Assembly: GCF_014385105.1 (NCBI RefSeq)
Contig: NZ_JACRTE010000004.1
Coordinates: 186,001-250,000 of the forward strand
Length of the DNA stretch: 64,000 bases
Origin: Qingrenia yutianensis
Lineage (GTDB): Bacteria; Bacillota; Clostridia; UMGS1810
Reading direction: 5' to 3'
This document shows, piece after piece, positions 52,645 to 59,088 of the stretch. The translations under genes were made by a program, and so were the position numbers. Position 1 is the first letter of the stretch. Every line of letters begins with the position of its first letter. A model generated the notes under the pieces. The model searched no databases and had not been told where the DNA came from. It saw nothing but the letters and a program-made list of their open reading frames with translations.

Positions 52645-52693
52645 ATTTACTTTCAAGAAAGGTTTCATGCCGGAACTTTTCTTGAAAGTAAAT
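52645..52693. repeat. Long perfect inverted repeat at the island edge
   Basis: ATTTACTTTCAAGAAA (52645-52660) and TTTCTTGAAAGTAAAT (52678-52693), 16 pairs around a 17-base loop. It lies 18 bases beyond the end of the endonuclease gene and may terminate it, although there is no T-run, or mark an insertion end. Confidence 0.65.
52672..52683 (+). repeat. Direct repeat, left copy, flanking the RM island
   Basis: GGAACTTTTCTT at 52672-52683 recurs exactly at 54490-54501, enclosing the whole restriction-modification module. Confidence 0.45.
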
Positions 52694-52711
52694 AGAATGT
52701 GTGAATGATTG

Positions 52712-53320
52712 TTAATCCAAATACTTCTTTAATTTTTTCTCAAAATGCATAACTAAGTCTTCACCCGTCATATTTGGCCTCCACATGAAGTAATTGTTTT
52801 CATATTTATCAAACCAAAAGGCAATTTCTCTGTTTCGTTTTGGATCTCTAGTAATATCGCCTTCAAAAACGACCCAAAACGGAAGAGTATCATCACTGTC
52901 AATACCACCAATTTCTCGATATGCTTTTAACAGACCCGGTGTAAAAAGTTTACATAATCTTTCGTGTGCATTTCCTCGGCCTGCACTAGGATTTTTCCCT
53001 TCTACCCAGCCATCCTGCCGCTTGATTTCGCCAAACAATATTTTCTTTGTTTTTGTATTTTCAATCGCAAAATCAGGAGAAACACCCCATTTAGTTTTCG
53101 TAAGATCAAGTGTAGGATTATAAATTTGTTCAATTATATTTTGTGGCAACATAACTTTAGCATATAAATTCTTCAAATGTTTAGGTTTTTTATGCAATAT
53201 GTATTCTGTACCCTTAAAGTAATCGCTAAAAACATCGTATAAATTCGTTTCGGCCTGTAAAGCTTTGAGCCCACCCTGTTGCTGCCAATTTTTTCTCCCG
53301 CTTAACGCCTTTTTCCCCAT
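52712..53320 (-). CDS. Type II restriction endonuclease, MunI-like (predicted CAATTG)
   Basis: 202-residue PD-(D/E)XK nuclease. The catalytic signature SPDF...GEIKRQDGW places D83, E98 and K100, the same residue numbers reported for R.MunI, which cuts C/AATTG; length also agrees. As I recall the MunI sequence, similarity extends through GRGNAHERLCKLFTPGLLKAYR and PFWVVFEGDITRDPKRNREI, so an isoschizomer is likely. It starts one base after the controller gene stop, with GGGGG as ribosome site. Codons are richer in A and T than in the neighbouring housekeeping genes, suggesting horizontal transfer. Confidence 0.88.
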   Translation of the reverse strand: MGKKALSGRKNWQQQGGLKALQAETNLYDVFSDYFKGTEYILHKKPKHLKNLYAKVMLPQNIIEQIYNPTLDLTKTKWGVSPDFAIENTKTKKILFGEIKRQDGWVEGKNPSAGRGNAHERLCKLFTPGLLKAYREIGGIDSDDTLPFWVVFEGDITRDPKRNREIAFWFDKYENNYFMWRPNMTGEDLVMHFEKKLKKYLD

Positions 53321-53321
53321 A

Positions 53322-53528
53322 TTATAACCCCCTAAATAATTCTTCTAACGGAACATTTAAGCCTCGTGCAATTTTTGATATATTTTCTATTGAGATGTTG
53401 CGTTTTCCGGATTCTACAGATGCAAAATATGTTCTATCCATATCTATTAACAGTGCAAATTTTTCTTGACTCAACCCGCTTTGTTTTCTCAATTTTTGAA
53501 CTCTTTTTCCAAAGTTCTCTTTAATCAT
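53322..53528 (-). CDS. XRE-family controller (C) protein of the RM system
   Basis: 68-residue helix-turn-helix protein (MIKENFGKRVQKLRKQSGLS, then FALLIDMDRTYFASVESGKRN). Size, fold and position directly before the endonuclease match C proteins, which bind C-boxes, first activating then repressing the C-R promoter so that methylation precedes cutting. I start at ATG 53528, behind GAGGTGAGG; a GTG four codons upstream overlaps that site. A matching C-box is found at 53571-53596. Confidence 0.85.
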   Translation of the reverse strand: MIKENFGKRVQKLRKQSGLSQEKFALLIDMDRTYFASVESGKRNISIENISKIARGLNVPLEELFRGL

Positions 53529-53555
53529 ACTAAACCTCACCTCTACAAACAGAAT

Positions 53556-53583
53556 TCTATACTAAATATTGCTTTTAAGTCAA
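53556..53583 (-). promoter_or_regulatory. C-R promoter
   Basis: Minus strand TTGACT (53583-53578), 16-bp spacer, TATAGA (53561-53556). The -35 lies inside the right half of the C-box. Confidence 0.78.
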
Positions 53584-53596
53584 CTGACTATAAGTA
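53571..53596 (-). promoter_or_regulatory. C-box (controller protein operator)
   Basis: Minus strand TACTTATAGTC, four bases (AGTT), GACTTAAAAGC. This repeats the geometry of C.PvuII-type operators (GACTNNNAGTC twice, 4-bp gap). The left site is upstream of the -35 and the right site overlaps it, as needed for activation followed by repression. Confidence 0.8.
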
Positions 53597-53604
53597 ACAA
53601 ATGC

Positions 53605-53633
53605 TTGACAATATCAATCAGTTATGTTACAAT
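53605..53633 (+). promoter_or_regulatory. Promoter of the methyltransferase gene
   Basis: TTGACA (53605-53610), 17-bp spacer, TACAAT (53628-53633). It diverges from the C-R promoter. Confidence 0.88.
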
Positions 53634-53655
53634 ATTCATCGGTAGGTGAGCGTTT

Positions 53656-54384
53656 ATGAGCGATTTAAACAAATCTATGGCTAGCGGGTATTCCAAATAC
53701 AATCCAGAGGCAAAAAAACGGAAAAAGAATAATCCCTTAGATGAGTTATATCCTCTATTGCCCGACAAAAAATATCAAGTTATATACGCTGACCCTCCGT
53801 GGGACTATGGCGGGAAGATGCAGTATGATAAAACTTGTATTAAAACAGAAAATATTGGATTTGAAAGAAATATTTTTATAAGTTCTGCAAGCTTTAAGTA
53901 CCCTACGGTTAAGCTTAATGATCTCAAAAAATTAAATGTTCCATCCATTGCTGATGATGATTGCATTTTATTTATGTGGACAACAGGTCCTCAGTTTGCA
54001 AATTCAATAGAATTGGGTGAAAGTTGGGGATTTGAATACAAAACTGTTGCGTTTGTTTGGGATAAACAAGTTCATAATCCCGGCAGATATACATTATCTC
54101 AAACCGAATTTGTGCTCGCATTTAAAAAAGGAAAATTTCCTGCACCTCGTGGAGCAAGAAATGTTAGACAATTAGTTTCTGTTCATCGTGGGAAGCATAG
54201 TGAGAAACCGGAAATTGTAATTGATGGTATTACTAAAATGTTTCCGGAACAATCAAAAATTGAATTATTTGCCCGAAAAAACTATTATGGGTGGGATAAT
54301 TGGGGATTGGAAATTCCGAATAAAAAAATAGAAATTTTGTCGAATAAGGAAACAGAAGAAAATATACAGTTCTCGCTTATATAA
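53656..54384 (+). CDS. MT-A70 family adenine-N6 DNA methyltransferase (M.MunI-like)
   Basis: Modification enzyme of the RM system, 242 residues. The catalytic motif DPPW is at 46-49 (IYADPPWDYGG), with FMWTTGPQF and the C-terminal KPEIVIDGITKMFPEQSKIELFARK followed by GWDNWG, the MT-A70 fold also used by eukaryotic METTL3 and by M.MunI. It should methylate the inner adenine of CAATTG to protect host DNA. It is divergent from the C-R pair, with its own promoter and ribosome site GGTAGGTGAG. AT-rich codon use matches the endonuclease gene. Confidence 0.9.
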   Translation: MSDLNKSMASGYSKYNPEAKKRKKNNPLDELYPLLPDKKYQVIYADPPWDYGGKMQYDKTCIKTENIGFERNIFISSASFKYPTVKLNDLKKLNVPSIADDDCILFMWTTGPQFANSIELGESWGFEYKTVAFVWDKQVHNPGRYTLSQTEFVLAFKKGKFPAPRGARNVRQLVSVHRGKHSEKPEIVIDGITKMFPEQSKIELFARKNYYGWDNWGLEIPNKKIEILSNKETEENIQFSLI

Positions 54385-54489
54385 AATAATGCAATTATTT
54401 TCCGAGAAAAGTTTTATTGTGAATTATGAACTGAGAAAAAGCGTATCGCGGCAAAATTCACCTTGTAAAAATACATTTATAATCATAAT

Positions 54490-54501
54490 GGAACTTTTCT
54501 T
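54490..54501 (+). repeat. Direct repeat, right copy, flanking the RM island
   Basis: GGAACTTTTCTT, identical to 52672-52683. The space 54385-54537 holds no convincing gene; GAACTTT (54491-54497) also pairs with AAAGTTC (54523-54529), possibly a weak terminator for the methyltransferase. Confidence 0.45.
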
Positions 54502-54537
54502 TTTCAGAAAATATCTTGGTATAAAGTTCTTAAGGCA

Positions 54538-54577
54538 AAAAAACAGAACCGCAGTTTTGTATCAAAATTGCGGTTCT
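54538..54577 (-). terminator. Terminator of tRNA-Ala
   Basis: AGAACCGCA (54545-54553) and TGCGGTTCT (54569-54577); on the minus strand the stem is followed by GTTTTTTT. Confidence 0.9.
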
Positions 54578-54581
54578 TATT

Positions 54582-54657
54582 TGGTGGAGAATAGGGGGAT
54601 CGAACCCCTGACCTCGTGATTGCGAACCACGCGCTCTCCCAGCTGAGCTAATTCCCC
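54582..54657 (-). tRNA. tRNA-Ala (anticodon CGC)
   Basis: 76-base tRNA with encoded CCA. Acceptor GGGGAAT/ATTCTCC contains the G3-T70 wobble pair that defines alanine. D-arm GCTCAGCTGGGAGAGC, anticodon loop TTCGCAA giving anticodon CGC (reads GCG), and T-arm AGGGGTTCGATCCCCCT. It has its own promoter and terminator. GCG is a frequent Ala codon in the neighbouring genes. Confidence 0.97.
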
Positions 54658-54669
54658 GTAAACAGTGTT

Positions 54670-54698
54670 ATTATACATCAACTTTCGTTTTAAGTCAA
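54670..54698 (-). promoter_or_regulatory. Promoter of tRNA-Ala
   Basis: Minus strand TTGACT (54698-54693), 17-bp spacer, TATAAT (54675-54670), 12 bases before the tRNA. Confidence 0.9.
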
Positions 54699-54779
54699 TA
54701 GTTATTTTCAAAAACTTCGCCGATTTTAAAAACTTTATGCAAATTTCAATCGTCAAACGCGCGCAACGTCTTCCGAAAC

Positions 54780-54811
54780 AAACATTACACCTTTATTAAA
54801 TAAACATTACA
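54780..54811 (+). repeat. Two copies of AAACATTACA upstream of a secreted protein gene
   Basis: AAACATTACA at 54780-54789 and 54802-54811, spaced 22 bp, just upstream of the promoter at 54827. They could be regulator sites on one face of the helix. Confidence 0.4.
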
Positions 54812-54826
54812 ACTGTTTTTGTTATG

Positions 54827-54855
54827 TTGAACCTCAAAAAATTCTATGCTAAAAT
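54827..54855 (+). promoter_or_regulatory. Promoter of the 54892 gene
   Basis: TTGAAC (54827-54832), 17-bp spacer, TAAAAT (54850-54855). Confidence 0.65.
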
Positions 54856-54891
54856 CAAGCTGTAAAATTATCATTCACAAGGAGGTATAAT

Positions 54892-56076
54892 ATGAAAAAG
54901 TTTAAATTTTTGCTTGTTTCGGGTATGATTTTTGCCTGCGCGTCGCTTTTCGGCATTGGCGCATATGCGGCAAACGGCGACGTTATCGGAAAAGTTTATT
55001 CAACAGACATACTCGCGAAAATAGACGGTCACAACGCGCCGTCCTACAATATCGGCGGAAAAACCGCGGTTGTAATTGAGGAGCTTGCGGACGTGGAAAG
55101 TATGCGTACCTACGCGGTTTACGCAAAATACGATGACAGCGCGCGCACGCTCAACGTCAGAATGGAGTCGTCGAAAAATTTTTGGAGTGAGGCGTATGAC
55201 GAGATAAAACGCGGAAAAGTGGGCAAAATTCTCGGCGACGTGTACGAAACAGATATAGAAGTTTACATAAACGGTTACGAAATCGACGGTATGAACATCG
55301 GCGGAAAAACTGCGGTTGCCATTGAAGATTTGGGCAAAATCGGCGGTGTGAACGAGAATTTCGGATATTCAAAATACCGCTGTACGGCAAAATGGGATGC
55401 GGAAAACAAAATTATTGCGCTTGATTTCATAGACCCGGGTTTGAATTTTAGCGTATTTGACTACGGCGCAAATCTTGTGTACACTGCAAGCGACAATGTT
55501 ATCAGCGCAAAATTTGACAGAATGAACTATATTACATCCGGTTTTTACAGTACCCCGGCTTATTCGGACGAATTTAAAAAAGAAACAAATGTGTTAAAAC
55601 CCCTTTATTTTGACAACGGAAAAGAGAAAACAGAGATAGGATTTATGTATATTTTTAATGACGACTACATTCCGTACGAGGTGGTAGAAAGATATTTCAT
55701 CACCAAACCGGAGATTTTAAAAGAGCTTACCTATGCGCTTTGGGACGGCAAAACTCCCACGGCTGACGAGGCATTTAAAGCGCTTGACGACAAGGAAAAT
55801 TATGAAACGCTCGATAAGCTTGAAACCGAAGATTTTTATTTTGTTACGGTTAAAGTTTTAAAACCCGTTGACGAGTATCAGGACATTGTTTACGTTGCGG
55901 TTAAAAAGACGGGCGGTTACAGCAACGTTTACTCGGGTTCGACGATTTATGACAAAACCACGGTTGAAAAGGTCGGCGAGAATATCGTTCGTGTAGGACT
56001 TTCACCGTATGCGGGACCGAGCGGTGCAAATAAGCTGAACTGTGATTTTGATTTGAACAGTTATACAATAAGATAA
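54892..56076 (+). CDS. Secreted protein with two stalk-like repeats
   Basis: 394 residues. A signal peptide (MKKFKFLLVSGMIFACASLF...GAYA) is followed by two copies of a repeat of about 85 residues: GKVYSTDILAKIDG...PSYNIGGKTAVVIEEL and GDVYETDIEVYINGYEID...NIGGKTAVAIEDL, each ending in a Tyr-x-Lys-Tyr segment. These resemble copper amine oxidase-type stalk domains, cell-surface modules common in Clostridia. The C-terminal 220 residues are not recognised. Function unknown. Start ATG behind AAGGAGGTATA; monocistronic between promoter and terminator. Confidence 0.75.
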   Translation: MKKFKFLLVSGMIFACASLFGIGAYAANGDVIGKVYSTDILAKIDGHNAPSYNIGGKTAVVIEELADVESMRTYAVYAKYDDSARTLNVRMESSKNFWSEAYDEIKRGKVGKILGDVYETDIEVYINGYEIDGMNIGGKTAVAIEDLGKIGGVNENFGYSKYRCTAKWDAENKIIALDFIDPGLNFSVFDYGANLVYTASDNVISAKFDRMNYITSGFYSTPAYSDEFKKETNVLKPLYFDNGKEKTEIGFMYIFNDDYIPYEVVERYFITKPEILKELTYALWDGKTPTADEAFKALDDKENYETLDKLETEDFYFVTVKVLKPVDEYQDIVYVAVKKTGGYSNVYSGSTIYDKTTVEKVGENIVRVGLSPYAGPSGANKLNCDFDLNSYTIR

Positions 56077-56080
56077 CTAA

Positions 56081-56112
56081 AAACCCACGTGATATTCACG
56101 TGGGTTTTTTTA
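56081..56112 (+). terminator. Terminator shared by the 54892 gene and the M20 gene
   Basis: AAACCCACGTGA (56081-56092) and TCACGTGGGTTT (56096-56107), 12 pairs, then TTTTT. It lies between convergent genes. Confidence 0.92.
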
Positions 56113-57267
56113 CATATTATCAAGAATAAAATTCACAAAAATTTCCGCGCCGATTTTTATAGCATTTTCGTTCGGGTTGAAATTCGGCGTGTGGAGCTTG
56201 TTAGACGAAATCTTTTCATCGTTTCTGCACCCCAGCTTAAAATAGCACGACGGCACATTCTCGGCGATATATGAAAAATCGTCGCCCAGCATATTTTTTT
56301 CGGCGGTGAGAATGTTTTCTTTTCCGACTGCCTTTTCAGCACTCTTTATAAGGAGCTCGGTAACGTTTTTGTCGTTGATGAGCGGAGGGTAAAGATAGGT
56401 ATATTTATACTCATATTTTGCGCCCGCTTTTTCGCACGCGGTTTTGATTGTTTTCTCAATCGCTTTGTCCGCCTTTTTGCGCAAAACGTTGTCAAATGCG
56501 CGCACCGTGCCCCCGAAAGACGCGGTGTCGGGAATAGAATTTTCGGAAAATCCCGAATTTACCTTGCACACCGACATCACAACTTCGTTTTCGGTAGCAC
56601 TGTCAACGTTTTTGTGAATGTTAAACAAAATTTCGGTCAAAATTTTAATTGGGTCAACAGCGTTCTGCGGCTGTGCGCCGTGCGAGCCTTTGCCGATAAT
56701 CTCGGCGTTGAAAAAGTCGGGCGAGGCGAAAAATTCGCCGTCCTTAACGGTTATTTTGCCCGTTTCGGTTTCGGGGTCAACGTGCAGACCGACTGCCGTA
56801 TCGACGTTTTTTAACACACCCTCGTTTATCATATCCAGCGCACCGCCCGTTTCCTCCTCGGCAGGCTGAAAAATGAACCTAACGTTGCCGTTTATTTCAT
56901 TTTGAATTTTTTTGATAACGGCGGCGCAGTACAGCGCAATGGCAATGTGAAAATCGTGACCGCACGCGTGCATAAATCCGTTATTTTCCGACCTATATTC
57001 CACGTCGTTTTGCTCGGTAATTTTGAGTGCGTCAATGTCGGCGCGGACGAGGATTGTTTTGCCGTTTTCGGCGCCCTTTATATCGGCGCAGATACCCGTT
57101 TTTGCAATGCCGTCTTTATAGTCAATATTGTGTTTTTTCAGAAAATCTTTAATAATTTCGCCCGTCTTAAATTCGCAGAACGCAAATTCGGGGTGACGGT
57201 GCAGAGTGCGCCGTAAATTTATAATTTCGTCCTCAAGCGCGTTTATTTCGTTTTTAATATCCGTCAT
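56110..57267 (-). CDS. M20 family amidohydrolase/peptidase
   Basis: Metal-dependent amidohydrolase, 385 residues. RRTLHRHPEFAFCE near residue 19, metal ligands in HACGHD (100-105), the catalytic Glu pair in PAEEET (about 135-140), and the dimerisation lid domain at about 175-295 (GSHGAQPQNAVDPI). It is of the hippurate/IAA-amino acid/N-acetyl-diaminopimelate deacylase group; the actual substrate is not evident. Start ATG 57267 with GGTGAT upstream; ATG 57273 is two codons earlier. It has its own promoter at 57284. Confidence 0.9.
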   Translation of the reverse strand: MTDIKNEINALEDEIINLRRTLHRHPEFAFCEFKTGEIIKDFLKKHNIDYKDGIAKTGICADIKGAENGKTILVRADIDALKITEQNDVEYRSENNGFMHACGHDFHIAIALYCAAVIKKIQNEINGNVRFIFQPAEEETGGALDMINEGVLKNVDTAVGLHVDPETETGKITVKDGEFFASPDFFNAEIIGKGSHGAQPQNAVDPIKILTEILFNIHKNVDSATENEVVMSVCKVNSGFSENSIPDTASFGGTVRAFDNVLRKKADKAIEKTIKTACEKAGAKYEYKYTYLYPPLINDKNVTELLIKSAEKAVGKENILTAEKNMLGDDFSYIAENVPSCYFKLGCRNDEKISSNKLHTPNFNPNENAIKIGAEIFVNFILDNM

Positions 57268-57283
57268 AATCATCACCAAAAAT

Positions 57284-57312
57284 ATTATCGCATTGTTTTT
57301 TTGAAATGTCAA
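57284..57312 (-). promoter_or_regulatory. Promoter of the M20 gene
   Basis: Minus strand TTGACA (57312-57307), 17-bp spacer, GATAAT (57289-57284). The predicted mRNA begins close to the start codon, with a short leader. Confidence 0.8.
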
Positions 57313-57410
57313 TAAAAATAAATGCCGTATCCTTAAAAAATTAAAGATACGGCTATATAAACAACAAGGAGTTTCCTCCCTGCTGAATACGCTTTTTAAA
57401 ACTTTCATAA
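57313..57410 (-). ncRNA. Possible small RNA with terminator between two promoters
   Basis: On the minus strand, upstream of the M20 promoter, a terminator is visible: GCCGTATC (57353-57346) with GATACGGC (57331-57324), then ATTTATTTTTATT. Before it lies AGGGAG-GAAA-CTCCTT, a short hairpin with a GNRA loop. Since the terminator precedes the M20 promoter and no gene ends there, it may close a short transcript of about 90 bases. No clear -35 was found for it. Confidence 0.35.
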
Positions 57411-57463
57411 TTTATACTATGAATTTTGCGAAAAATGTGCTACAATGAATTCAGGTGATGTTA

Positions 57464-58189
57464 ATGACTATTATTCCGAATTTGCCCGAAAAAAATCCCG
57501 AAATTTTCATAATTAACAAATTTGCGGACGAAAGTATGTTCAAAAGCACAAATGCGCGCATAATTAAAGGCGAAAAGGTGCAAAATTTAACTGCGCCGAC
57601 AGATACTCACATTGATATGCAGTTTGTCCATCTCGGCGGAAATAAATTTGTGTGCGAAAAGTCGCTTTATCCGTATTATAAGGCGGTTTTGGGCGAAAAA
57701 TTCGATATTGTGTGCGGAGAAACCGCGCTTGAAAGTCACTACCCCGGCGATATTGCATATAATATAGCAAGGGTCGGGAGGTTTGTTATTCACAATTTTA
57801 AATACACCGACAGTGTTATAAAAAAATATATTTCGGACAATAATCTTGTTTGCGTCAACGTTTCGCAGGGATACGCAAAATGCAATGTCTGCGTTGCAGA
57901 CGAAAACTCGGTAATCACCGAAGATAGGGGCATTTTCAACGCCTGTGAAAAACACGGAATAGACTGTCTTTTAATCCGTTCGGGATACGTTTCGCTAAAA
58001 GGCTACAAAAACGGATTTATCGGCGGTGCGAGCGTTAAAATAAACAAAAATACGCTTGCGTTTTTCGGCGAAATCGAAAATCACCCCGACTTTGAAAAAA
58101 TAAACGATTTTTTGAATACGCGCAGTATCAAAAGCGTATCGCTCAAAAAAGGTGCGCTTTGCGACATCGGGAGCGCGGTTGTAATATAA
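57464..58189 (+). CDS. DUF6873-like protein (guanidino-modifying-enzyme fold)
   Basis: 241 residues resembling a clostridial family annotated as a GME-fold protein (related in fold to amidinotransferases and dimethylarginine hydrolases). It has THIDMQFVHLGGNKFVC early, a middle INVSQGYAKCNVCV-like segment (CVNVSQGYAKCNVCVADEN) and GFIGGASVKINKNTLAFFGEIENHPDFEKI near the C-terminus. The two Cys in KCNVC are notable. Reaction unknown. Start ATG 57464, five bases behind AGGTGA; an extended -10 (TGC-TACAAT, 57438-57446) lies upstream. It precedes a YtxC-like gene by 31 bases. Confidence 0.6.
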   Translation: MTIIPNLPEKNPEIFIINKFADESMFKSTNARIIKGEKVQNLTAPTDTHIDMQFVHLGGNKFVCEKSLYPYYKAVLGEKFDIVCGETALESHYPGDIAYNIARVGRFVIHNFKYTDSVIKKYISDNNLVCVNVSQGYAKCNVCVADENSVITEDRGIFNACEKHGIDCLLIRSGYVSLKGYKNGFIGGASVKINKNTLAFFGEIENHPDFEKINDFLNTRSIKSVSLKKGALCDIGSAVVI

Positions 58190-58220
58190 AATTTTAATAA
58201 AAAAGGAGGTTTGAAAAAAA

Positions 58221-59057
58221 TTGTGCTACACCGTTGCACTTGACACCGATTTTTTTACCAAAGAACAAACCGAAGAATTTTTTGAAATTTTAAACGAAAA
58301 CAGTTTTATTTACGGCAATTTTACGGGTAAAAACCGTCTTTTTATAAAAACGTTTCTCGACAGTATATCGTCGAAAGAAAAAATAAGCGGTATCATTGCG
58401 GATTTTGTTTTCAAAACGTATGTGAAACGCTATTTTTTGAGGGCGGTTGACGAAATTTATTATTATTTTGACAAAAACGAAAAAGACGAAATTTTCGCGT
58501 CGCTCGATAAAGAAAAAGACGTTAAATTTATATCGGACGCGGTTTTAAAATACATTAACGAAAACAATTTTATCGAAATAAAGGGTTTTGCCGATTTTCG
58601 GCTCACCGACTTTTTAAACGGAATTTTTGACGCTGCGGAAAGCATTACCGACGAATATCTCGAAAAGAAGGAATATTTCGAGTTTGTCAAGCTTTTGAAA
58701 TATTTTCTCGACGTGCAAAATTCCGAGTGCGAGCGCGTGGACGTTTTTAAAAACAAAAACGGCGAATATGTGCTCATAGACGAAAACAAAAACAAAATTC
58801 CGCTTTCCGACTGCGAAGTGAGCGTTGAAATTGCGGACGAAATTCTGGACGTTTACGATATACTTTTGAGCGAGCTTATAAATCTCGCCCCTAAAAAGGT
58901 TGTCATCCATAATAAGAATATGTTTGAAAACAAAGAAATATTAAAAACAATCGAAAATATTTTTGAAAATAACGTAAGCTACTGTGACGGCTGTGATTTG
59001 TGCGAAGAATTTGACAAAAACGACCAAAACATCAAAAAAGATGATAAAATAGATTGA
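58221..59057 (+). CDS. YtxC-like putative sporulation protein
   Basis: 278 residues matching the YtxC family of spore formers, whose function is unknown. The family-like core is IEIKGFADFRLTDFLNGIFDAAESI and the following YLEKKEYFEFVKLLKYFLDVQ; the C-terminal part includes DVYDILLSELINLAPKKVVIHN and a CDGCDLCEEF cysteine cluster. Start TTG 58221 behind AAGGAGG (11-base spacing); no better start is in frame. It is probably cotranscribed with the preceding DUF6873-like gene. Its presence suggests, but does not prove, spore formation. Confidence 0.75.
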   Translation: MCYTVALDTDFFTKEQTEEFFEILNENSFIYGNFTGKNRLFIKTFLDSISSKEKISGIIADFVFKTYVKRYFLRAVDEIYYYFDKNEKDEIFASLDKEKDVKFISDAVLKYINENNFIEIKGFADFRLTDFLNGIFDAAESITDEYLEKKEYFEFVKLLKYFLDVQNSECERVDVFKNKNGEYVLIDENKNKIPLSDCEVSVEIADEILDVYDILLSELINLAPKKVVIHNKNMFENKEILKTIENIFENNVSYCDGCDLCEEFDKNDQNIKKDDKID

Positions 59058-59088
59058 ATATGACTAAACATAAAACAAGGTGATACAA

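Noticed and set aside
52216..52668. 150-codon minus-strand frame across the flippase end and the inverted repeat
   Set aside because: Half of it is antisense to the flippase gene and the rest covers the structured spacer; no ribosome site or domain. Kept only as a note for the unexplained element.
54389..54619. Plus-strand frame of 76 codons ending NRGIEPLTS
   Set aside because: It runs through the reverse complement of tRNA-Ala; this ending is a well-known false protein created by tRNA genes. No ribosome site.
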